DNA of 64,000 nt, taken from Pedobacter sp. Bi126 (GTDB lineage: Bacteria > Bacteroidota > Bacteroidia > Sphingobacteriales > Sphingobacteriaceae). The position numbers were made by a program, and so were the translations under genes. Each line of letters starts with the position of its first letter. Within the stretch, counting starts at the first letter, position 1. Location of the stretch: the NCBI RefSeq assembly GCF_918698245.1, contig NZ_CAKKMS010000001.1, positions 1 through 64,000 of the forward strand, read 5' to 3'. This document shows positions 36,405-43,557 of the stretch, piece by piece. Below the pieces are notes generated by a model, which worked only from the letters and a program-made list of their open reading frames with translations, searched no databases and was not told the DNA's origin.

Positions 36405-37983
36405 GAGATTTCGTTAATATCTGGTTAACCGTTCTGAAAATACCCAAAGGGTTTCCGTCTTTCAATTCATCGGGCAACAATTCCTGTTCCCAATCCTGAT
36501 AAGCCAATGGCCTTGCAAAACGGTTGATTGCTGTTGAACCAACTGAAGTAAAACGGCTATCGTTGGTAGCAGGAAATGGTCCACCATGTTGCATAGCGGC
36601 ACAAACTTCTACGCCTGTAGGCACACCATTTAAAATAATCCTTCCGGTTTTATCAGTCAGCTTATTTACCAAAGTTTGATAATGCTGAAGCTCCTGTTTT
36701 TCGGCCATTAGGGTTACGGTAAGTTGTCCTTCGAGAATATCAATGGCTTTTTCAAGTTCAGCAATATCCTGAGCAACAACCAGCAACGAATATGGGCCGA
36801 AAATTTCTTCGCGAAGTTTTGAATTTTTAATAAAATCAGCAGCGCTTACCTGAGCAACTTTCGCCTCTGATTGATTTTGAAGCTCACTATTTTTTACTGT
36901 TGATGCCGATAAAAGCGCAACGCCACCTTCATTTACTACCTCAACAGAAAGTTTACCATAATTATTGGCAATACCTTCGGTAAGCATAGTTGCAGATGGA
37001 ATAGTTGAAATTGCCTCTTTTAAAACGGCTTTAAAATTTTCGAGTGCCGGCGATTGAACCGCTAACAATAAACCTGGGTTGGTACAAAACTGACCAGCCC
37101 CCAAAGTAATTGATGCAGCATATTTTTTAGCCAGTTCTTCTGCCTGATTTTCTATTGCCTTGGGAAGAAAGATTACCGGATTAATGCTTCCCATTTCGGC
37201 AAAAACCGGAATAGGCTGTTCGCGCTGTTGCGCAAGATTAATCAAGGCCATTCCTCCTTTAAACGAACCTGTAAATGTCACTGCTTTTGTTAATGGATGC
37301 TGAACCAAGCCAGCTCCAATGGTATAACCATCATCATACAACAAAGAGAAAACACCTTTAGGCATTCCCGTTTTTTCGGCAGCTTTGATAATGGCACCGC
37401 CTACCATTGCACTGGTTCCGTAATGTGCGGGATGTGCTTTAACTACTACCGGGCAACCAGAAGCTAGTGCTGACGCTGTATCGCCACCTGCAACTGAAAA
37501 AGCAAGTGGAAAATTACTTGCACCAAAAACTACTACCGGCCCGATTGGAATCAGCATTCGTCTAATATCAGGCCGTGGTAAAGGTTGTCTTTCAGGCAGT
37601 GCAGTATCAATAATTGCATCAACCCAAGAGCCTTCGGAAACCAGATTGGCAAATAACCTTAACTGGCCTGTGGTTCTGCCCAATTCGCCCTGTAAACGAC
37701 CTAAAGGCAAACCGCTTTCTGCCGAAGCCCTTTCTACCAACTCCCCGCCAAGATTAGCGATTTCATCGGCAATGGCATTTAAAAAAGCGGCTTTAAGATC
37801 TTTATTTAGGTTTCTATAGCTTTGGAAAGCCGATGTTGCCGATGTTAAGGCATCATTAACAAGGCTATCGTTCGCTTTAAAAAATTCACCGTCAAGCGTT
37901 AATCCCGTTGCGGGATTAACAGCTTTAAGGCTTCTTTCATTAACTTCTACATAAGTGCTGGCTACAATATTTTTTCCGTTCAT
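36397..37983 (-). CDS. 2,5-dioxovalerate (alpha-ketoglutarate semialdehyde) dehydrogenase
   Basis: The 528-aa aldehyde dehydrogenase has catalytic Cys300 in GAGQFCTNPG, general base Glu263 in FAEMGSINPV and the oxyanion Asn157 in VFGASNFPLAF. The string FSVAGGDTASALASGCPVVV and the length above 500 aa are typical of the ketoglutarate semialdehyde dehydrogenase subgroup. In hydroxyproline breakdown it makes 2-oxoglutarate, linking the pathway to the TCA cycle. It is the second gene of the operon, 14 bp after the deaminase, and overlaps the epimerase gene by 8 bp. Confidence 0.92.
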   Translation of the reverse strand: MNGKNIVASTYVEVNERSLKAVNPATGLTLDGEFFKANDSLVNDALTSATSAFQSYRNLNKDLKAAFLNAIADEIANLGGELVERASAESGLPLGRLQGELGRTTGQLRLFANLVSEGSWVDAIIDTALPERQPLPRPDIRRMLIPIGPVVVFGASNFPLAFSVAGGDTASALASGCPVVVKAHPAHYGTSAMVGGAIIKAAEKTGMPKGVFSLLYDDGYTIGAGLVQHPLTKAVTFTGSFKGGMALINLAQQREQPIPVFAEMGSINPVIFLPKAIENQAEELAKKYAASITLGAGQFCTNPGLLLAVQSPALENFKAVLKEAISTIPSATMLTEGIANNYGKLSVEVVNEGGVALLSASTVKNSELQNQSEAKVAQVSAADFIKNSKLREEIFGPYSLLVVAQDIAELEKAIDILEGQLTVTLMAEKQELQHYQTLVNKLTDKTGRIILNGVPTGVEVCAAMQHGGPFPATNDSRFTSVGSTAINRFARPLAYQDWEQELLPDELKDGNPLGIFRTVNQILTKSHE

Positions 37984-37997
37984 ATTTGGTTTTTAAA

Positions 37998-38915
37998 CTA
38001 TTTTCCCCAGCTACCTTCAGGTAGTTCCGGACGAACAGCTAATGCATCATTAATAATTTTCAATACTTTTTCTCTCTCTGCGCCACTTATTGGTAAACGG
38101 GGTGCACGAACAGCTTCTGTTCCTAATCCGGTTGCTACCTCAGCCAATTTAATGTACTGTACCAATTTTGCATGAATATCCAGCTCAAGTACAGGTAAAA
38201 ACCAACGGTAAATGGTTAGCGCCTCAGCAATGCGGTTTTCTTTAATCAGTCTGAAAATGGCAACTGTTTCTCTTGGGAAAGCATCTACTAAACCTGCAAC
38301 CCATCCATGAGCACCCATCACGATACTTTCCATCGCCAATGGATCTACACCCGTAAAAATTTTGAAGCGGTCGCCAAAGCGGTTGATTAATCGGGTTATG
38401 TTCGATACATCTCTCGTTGATTCTTTGATCGCCTGGATGTTATCATATTTTGTTAAAACCTCAAACATATCTAAAGTTACTTCGATTTTATAATCAACAG
38501 GATTGTTATAAATCATGATCGGCAGACTTGTGCTTTCAGCAATGGCACCAAAAAATGCTAAAGTTTCATCTGGAGCAGCATTATAACGCATTGGAGGCAA
38601 CAACATTAAACCTTGTGCGCCAAGCGATTCTGCTTTTTTAGCTACTTCGATTGCTTTTTTGGTAGTTGACTCTGCAATGTTCAATAAAACCGGCACTCGG
38701 CCATTTACAACAGTTAAGGTATGCGATAACAGGCCGAACTTTTCTTCATCGGTTAATACACTGGCTTCGCCAAGCGACCCACCTAAAATAATCCCTTCAG
38801 CACCTGCTTCTAACTGCGCTTCGATATTTAAATCGAAAGCCGGAAAATCTAACTCATCATTTGCCGTAAATTTTGTTGTTACAGCAGGGAAAACCCCAGT
38901 CCATTTAATACTCAT
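37998..38915 (-). CDS. DHDPS-family 1-pyrroline-4-hydroxy-2-carboxylate deaminase (probable)
   Basis: The 305-aa protein belongs to the dihydrodipicolinate synthase / N-acetylneuraminate lyase family. It shows the GGSLGEASVLT loop (45-55), the catalytic Tyr136 in IMIYNNPVDY and the Schiff-base Lys164 in IQAIKESTRDV. The family covers several reactions. In an operon with hydroxyproline epimerase, D-amino-acid dehydrogenase and ketoglutarate semialdehyde dehydrogenase, the expected one is deamination of 1-pyrroline-4-hydroxy-2-carboxylate to 2,5-dioxovalerate. It is the first gene of the operon, so the promoter should lie just upstream in 38916-39012. Confidence 0.88.
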   Translation of the reverse strand: MSIKWTGVFPAVTTKFTANDELDFPAFDLNIEAQLEAGAEGIILGGSLGEASVLTDEEKFGLLSHTLTVVNGRVPVLLNIAESTTKKAIEVAKKAESLGAQGLMLLPPMRYNAAPDETLAFFGAIAESTSLPIMIYNNPVDYKIEVTLDMFEVLTKYDNIQAIKESTRDVSNITRLINRFGDRFKIFTGVDPLAMESIVMGAHGWVAGLVDAFPRETVAIFRLIKENRIAEALTIYRWFLPVLELDIHAKLVQYIKLAEVATGLGTEAVRAPRLPISGAEREKVLKIINDALAVRPELPEGSWGK

Positions 38916-39160
38916 TGTAATTTATGTTTTTAATAATTATATACAAGAAAACAAGGCCTGCTTTTAAAACCAAAAATTTAGTTTTAATTGACCAAAACAT
39001 CACTCAGCTAGTTTATTTAGCAACAAACCCATTTAAATGATGCTCAAAGTTAGCATATCCGCTTACGGGAATATTGTTGGATTTTAACCAATATTGGTCA
39101 TAAATGCGCCATTTAAAGCAGACACAGTTGATTTGGAAAAGCTGAGGCTCTTGTAGGAGA

Positions 39161-39329
39161 AATGAGATATAACAAAAAAAAGTATCCTTACGAAAAAGAA
39201 TACCTTTAATAAAATCTGTCGGATGGTAACATCCAACAGCACTATAATGAGATATAACAAAAAAGGCATCCTTACGAAAAAGAATACCTTTTAATAAAAT
39301 CTGTCGGATGATAACATCCAACAGCACTT
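39161..39329. repeat. 85-bp tandem duplication carrying terminator and hairpin
   Basis: Two head-to-tail copies, 39161-39245 and 39246-39329, differ at only a few positions. Each contains on the minus strand the hairpin CTGTTGGATG-TTA(C/T)-CATCCGACAG and then a weaker stem (AAGGTATTC...GGATGCCTT in the gene-proximal copy) followed by a T-run. They follow the M1 peptidase stop codon by about 10 bp, so transcripts meet two terminator units in series. Confidence 0.85.
39258..39290 (-). terminator. Terminator of the M1 peptidase gene (gene-proximal copy)
   Basis: On the minus strand AAGGTATTC-TTTTTCGTAA-GGATGCCTT pairs with G-U wobbles and is followed by TTTTTT. A similar unit lies 85 bp further on, inside the tandem repeat. 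Confidence 0.65.
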
Positions 39330-39337
39330 CCAATGAA

Positions 39338-41011
39338 TTATTTTGTGTTTTTCACCTCTAGGTAGTACATAAATTCGATACCCGATTTTGTAAAAAGCGC
39401 ATCCTGACCTTTAGCCAATGCAACCTGTTGCCAGCTTTGCGATGGAATAATTTTAAGCGTTTTAACACCTTCTTTTTTCAGGCTTAAAGGCAGATTGAAA
39501 CCTTTAACACAATTGCTATAACGGTAAAAAGCTTTACCACCTTTAAGGTAATATTCGAATTTAGGAACTTGCACGGTACGCAGGTACTGATCAAAAACTT
39601 TTGAAAAATTGTAACCCGCCTTTTTAGAAACATAATTTTCGATCTGAGCGGTAGTTACTGTTTTATGGTAAAAGGTTTGGTTGAGCCCACGCAATATCGA
39701 TCTAAAAAGCTCGTCGTTATTTAAACTGTGTCTAATGGCGTGCAACATGTTCCCTCCTTTTGGATACATATCGCCACTGCCCTGCGCATTTACACCATAA
39801 GGGGGAATAATGGGGCTATCATTCCGGATGCCTTTTCTGATCCCAAAATTGTATTCGTTACCGGCTTTATTGCCAAAAATGTAATCTACAAAAAGGGTTT
39901 CGCTATAATTTGTAAAACCTTCGTGCACCCACATATCTGCCAGATCGTTGGTGGTAATGTTATTGCCGAACCATTCGTGCCCGCTTTCGTGGATAATGAT
40001 GAAATCCCATTTTAAGCCCCAGCCATCGCCCGACATGTCTCTTCCTCTATAGCCAAACTTATAACCATTGCCATAAGATACTGCCGATTGATGCTCCATC
40101 CCGGTGTGCGAAGCATCGATAAGTTGATAACCATCTTCATAAAAAGGATATGGTCCAAACCAATGCTCCAGACTTTTCATCATTTTATGCACCTGGTCGG
40201 GCATATAAGTTTTCGCCTTTGGATAATTGTAATCAAGCACCCAATAATTCACATCTAATGCACCTTTTTCGCCTGCATATTTCTCCTTAAAATTCACATA
40301 CTTGCCTATGTAAGGAATGATGCAATAATTACTGATCGGATTTTTAACATTGTACTGACAAGTCACGGTACCATCGTGATTATCCTTCTTGAATACCAGT
40401 CGCCCATTCCCTACTGCTACCAAGGTATCAGGAACCGTCATTGTTAAAGAAGCGCCCAGATTAGGTTCGTCGCTTTGATGATCTTTATTCGGATACCAGA
40501 CTGAAGCGCCTAAGCCCTGACAGGCCACCGTCATCCATGGGCGCGAAAGCGAATCGGTGGTGAAGATAAAACCGCCATCCCAGGGTGCTCTTTTGGCCTG
40601 GTGAACCTTTCCATGGTAAAAAATATGAACATTATTCAGTACAGATAACTTTTGCGCCGGAACATGCACATACCAAACACTGCCAACATGTTCGAATTTC
40701 ACCTTCGAACTTCCGTTGTACAGCACACTATCAATAATTAATGGTTCCTGCAAATCGATCTGCATGCGGGTACTACCATTATTATTTTGCACTACTTTGT
40801 ATACGATTTTATTCGAGCCGCTTATACTTTTATCATTATAATCAGGTTTAACAGAAAGTTCGTAACGCTGCACATCCCACCAGGTACGTTCGGCATTTAA
40901 GCTCCCCCTTAAGGTATCGGCCAGCGTGTAAACCTTTGGCGACTGCGCAAAAAGTATGGTACTGAATAATACTAAAATTATTGTTAAGGTTACAAGTGTT
41001 AATTTTCTCAT
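39338..41011 (-). CDS. M1-family metallo-aminopeptidase, secreted
   Basis: The 557-aa protein has a signal peptide (1-22, ending LFAQ), an M1 N-terminal beta domain and the gluzincin core. Zinc ligands and base are in HESGHEWFGNN (His341, Glu342, His345), with the third ligand Glu364 in WVHEGFTNYSE. The substrate loop GMEHQSA (304-310) stands in for the usual GxMEN. It lacks the long C-terminal helical domain of PepN-type enzymes, as is common for Bacteroidota periplasmic M1 peptidases. It should remove N-terminal residues from peptides, complementing the nearby S9 peptidase and aminopeptidases P. Confidence 0.92.
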   Translation of the reverse strand: MRKLTLVTLTIILVLFSTILFAQSPKVYTLADTLRGSLNAERTWWDVQRYELSVKPDYNDKSISGSNKIVYKVVQNNNGSTRMQIDLQEPLIIDSVLYNGSSKVKFEHVGSVWYVHVPAQKLSVLNNVHIFYHGKVHQAKRAPWDGGFIFTTDSLSRPWMTVACQGLGASVWYPNKDHQSDEPNLGASLTMTVPDTLVAVGNGRLVFKKDNHDGTVTCQYNVKNPISNYCIIPYIGKYVNFKEKYAGEKGALDVNYWVLDYNYPKAKTYMPDQVHKMMKSLEHWFGPYPFYEDGYQLIDASHTGMEHQSAVSYGNGYKFGYRGRDMSGDGWGLKWDFIIIHESGHEWFGNNITTNDLADMWVHEGFTNYSETLFVDYIFGNKAGNEYNFGIRKGIRNDSPIIPPYGVNAQGSGDMYPKGGNMLHAIRHSLNNDELFRSILRGLNQTFYHKTVTTAQIENYVSKKAGYNFSKVFDQYLRTVQVPKFEYYLKGGKAFYRYSNCVKGFNLPLSLKKEGVKTLKIIPSQSWQQVALAKGQDALFTKSGIEFMYYLEVKNTK

Positions 41012-41083
41012 CTTTTAATGGTTATCATATTGAAATGGCGTATTATTAATTTGAAAAGCAGTTTCAGTTTTTCATCGGTTATG

Positions 41084-41240
41084 GCAGCCCTGCTATCCCT
41101 CCTGCTCTGATAAAGGATCGGGAGCATCCGTTCTATCAGGTTTATTTAACAGTGGTTCTGTGCTTCTATCCTAGTTTTCTAGCCCTGACAGAAGCGGGCA
41201 TCCCGATTTTTTCATCGGGATAAAGCGGATGGCAGGACTA
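41084..41240. repeat. Pair of inverted AGCCCTG...GCAGGA intergenic repeats
   Basis: The copy at 41180-41240 reads AGCCCTGACAGAAGCGGGCA, a perfect ATCCCGAT/ATCGGGAT stem, then AAAGCGGATGGCAGGA. The copy at 41084-41140 is the same unit in the opposite orientation (CCTGATAGAACGGATGCTCC on the minus strand). A third, shorter relative is at 46606. The pair fills most of the gap between the M24 and M1 peptidase genes, and no gene is visible there. Confidence 0.75.
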
Positions 41241-41308
41241 TCCTTTAAAAAAACCGAAAAGCCCTGTGCTCCAAAAAAAACAGAAATTATTCCAAATAAC
41301 CGTCCTTG

Positions 41309-42715
41309 CTAATAAGCTTCACTTCTAATCGCTTCTATTTCATCTGTGGTTAAGGCCAAATGTTTACCCAACATCCGGCTTCCGTTTTCGGTAACCAGAA
41401 AATCGTCTTCAACCCTAATGCCGCTAAAGTTTCTGAACTGCTCCAATTTATCGTAATTAATAAATTCGGCAAACTGGTTGGTGGCTTTCCAACGGTCTAT
41501 TAATTCGGGAATAATATAAACACCTGGTTCTACCGTTAACACATATCCTGCTTCGAGTGCTTTGCCTAGCCTTAACGATTTCAACCCGAACTGGGTGGTG
41601 TTTTTAGTCAGTTCATCTGTATAACCTACATATTGCTCGCCTAAATCTTCCATATCGTGCACATCTAAGCCCATCATATGGCCTGTTCCGCATTGAAAAA
41701 ACATGGCATGCGCACCGGCTTGCACCGCATCGTCTACATTACCCTTCATCAGACCAATATCTTTTAAACCCCGTGTCAGCATCTTACACGAGGCCAGATG
41801 CACATCTAAATATTTTACACCCGGCGCCAACATATTTTTGCCATGCGTGTAAGCATTCAGTACAATATCATACACATCTTTTTGCTCGGCACTAAACTTT
41901 TTGCCTACCGGAAAAGTACGCGTAAGATCGCCCGCATAACCTAAAGCTGTTTCTACACCAGAGTCGTTCAAAACCAATTGACCTTCCTGTAGCTGATTCC
42001 CATGATAATGGTTATGCAAAATTTCGCCACGAACAGTTAAAATAACCGGATAAGCTAAATTACCGCCCGAAGCCAATGCAGCACCTTGAATTTTTGCTGC
42101 AAGTTCGCGTTCGTACATGCCGGGTTTTGCCTGTTGCATTACCATTAAATGGATATCGGCCGATATTGCTGCTGCACGGTCTAATTCTTCAATTTCTTCG
42201 ACAGATTTAATCGATCGTTGTGCCACAACGGCTTTAATAAAACTTAGAGATGCTTTTTCTTTAAGCTGATCGACAGGTAGATTAAGCCAACTGGCCAATT
42301 TAATCTTATTCTCTGAGCGGTAAGGAGGTAAGAAATGAACCTGACGCTTCTTGTCTTGATATTGTTTAAGATAAGTGTCCAGTTGCGCTAAAGGCAGAAC
42401 TTTGGTCAAGCCGGCATCCAAACTTTTTTCTTCAAGTGTTTTCTGTCTGCCCATCCACACGATATCGTCAATTCCCATTTCATCACCGAAAAGGATTACC
42501 TGATCTTCATCAAGGTCGATGATAGCGCCCAATGAGGGCTCACTTATCCCAAAATAGTATAAAAAGGTACTATCCTGCCTAAAATGGTAGGTATTGTCCT
42601 TATAATTCATCGGACTTTCTTCATTACCCAAAAAGAGTAATATTCCCGAATTTATCTTTGATTTTAATGTTGCTCTTCGTTGGAGGTAAACTTTCTTTTC
42701 AAACATATTTTTCAT
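41309..42715 (-). CDS. Aminopeptidase P family (M24B) Xaa-Pro peptidase
   Basis: The 468-aa protein has the aminopeptidase P N-terminal domain and a C-terminal pita-bread fold. Metal ligands visible are Asp251 (LNDSGVET), Asp263 (GYAGDLTRTF), His346 (CGTGHMMGLDVHD), and the Glu residues of LTVEPGVYI and IRVEDDFLV. No signal peptide is present, so it is cytoplasmic. Members cut the bond after an N-terminal residue when proline (or hydroxyproline) follows. A cytoplasmic enzyme of this specificity close to a hydroxyproline operon and proline-directed exopeptidases is a coherent set. Confidence 0.92.
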   Translation of the reverse strand: MKNMFEKKVYLQRRATLKSKINSGILLFLGNEESPMNYKDNTYHFRQDSTFLYYFGISEPSLGAIIDLDEDQVILFGDEMGIDDIVWMGRQKTLEEKSLDAGLTKVLPLAQLDTYLKQYQDKKRQVHFLPPYRSENKIKLASWLNLPVDQLKEKASLSFIKAVVAQRSIKSVEEIEELDRAAAISADIHLMVMQQAKPGMYERELAAKIQGAALASGGNLAYPVILTVRGEILHNHYHGNQLQEGQLVLNDSGVETALGYAGDLTRTFPVGKKFSAEQKDVYDIVLNAYTHGKNMLAPGVKYLDVHLASCKMLTRGLKDIGLMKGNVDDAVQAGAHAMFFQCGTGHMMGLDVHDMEDLGEQYVGYTDELTKNTTQFGLKSLRLGKALEAGYVLTVEPGVYIIPELIDRWKATNQFAEFINYDKLEQFRNFSGIRVEDDFLVTENGSRMLGKHLALTTDEIEAIRSEAY

Positions 42716-42960
42716 GTGTTAAGCAAATATCCAAAAAGCCATATTCATTACATCAGAATTAAAATGAATGGATAAAATATGGTTTATATCTGCAAATTAT
42801 AAGCTATGGTTATGGCACAAAAATCACAATAAATTTCAGGTTAGCGAAGAAGAAAGGTAAAATCTGCACATAGGAAGAGTGATTAATGAAAGTTTTTGAT
42901 AGCGTTAACAATTTTTAGCCGCGAAGATATAGATGGCATGGGGTATTTATAAGTCGTTCC

Positions 42961-43168
42961 GTCATTCCCAACTTGATTGGGAATCGTAATGCTTAAGCTC
43001 CGCTGAGTACTTTGTGGTTCCCGCCTGCGCCTAGAATGTGGACAGATCTTTTGCTATATCCTCAGCATTGGCCGTCATTGCCAGCTTGACTGGCAATCTT
43101 AATGCATCAAGAAAGGTTAATGAGCAATATTTGAAGCTTTAAGATTCCCGCCTGCGCGAGAAAGACGT
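42961..43168. repeat. Two copies of the GTCATTCCCAACTTGATTGG repeat
   Basis: Copies at about 42961-43038 and 43073-43168 share the start GTCATT(C/G)CCA(A/G)CTTGA and the end TCCCGCCTGCGC. A fuller copy with pairing ends is at 51361. They lie in the 842-bp gap upstream of the M24 gene. The rest of that gap (43170-43500) is very AT-rich with one small CCTCGTT/AACGAGG hairpin and no gene that I can see. Confidence 0.7.
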
Positions 43169-43504
43169 CAGTTGGGTTTACAAATAAGCACGTTTTTATT
43201 GGCGATAAAATCGCCTTTCTCATGCATCCTCGTTATAAACGAGGACGATCTACTAAATTTAAATGGACTATATTATTATTAATATATATATCTTTTTAAA
43301 ATACTAAATTTTAAACTAGTTAACATAAAGTAATTATGTAGCTATAAATAGAACAAAATCAATGGTTTTCGATCTATAAAACATTTCTATTAAGTTGAAT
43401 ATTTAAGTTTAATAATCTGAAATACAATTAATACGAATACCTTATATTAAGGTAAAAGACGAATAAAACATACATATAATTGATTATCAGCACTAATTAA
43501 TAAC

Positions 43505-43535
43505 AAAAAGCCCCGTAAATTTTAGTTTACGGGGC
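43505..43535 (-). terminator. Rho-independent terminator of the DUF5695-like gene
   Basis: On the minus strand GCCCCGTAAA-CTAAAAT-TTTACGGGGC, then TTTTTG, is a perfect GC-rich 10-bp stem with a T-run. It starts about 23 bp past the stop codon. Confidence 0.92.
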
Positions 43536-43557
43536 GGAAACGATAGAAAAATTGATA

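Noticed and set aside
39161..39329. The 85-bp repeats as a CRISPR array
   Set aside because: Only two copies, directly adjacent without spacers, and each contains a terminator behind a gene. No cas genes.
42961..43168. Clustered palindromes as a small-RNA gene
   Set aside because: The units are dispersed repeats found elsewhere in the window. There is no promoter/terminator pair to support an independent RNA.
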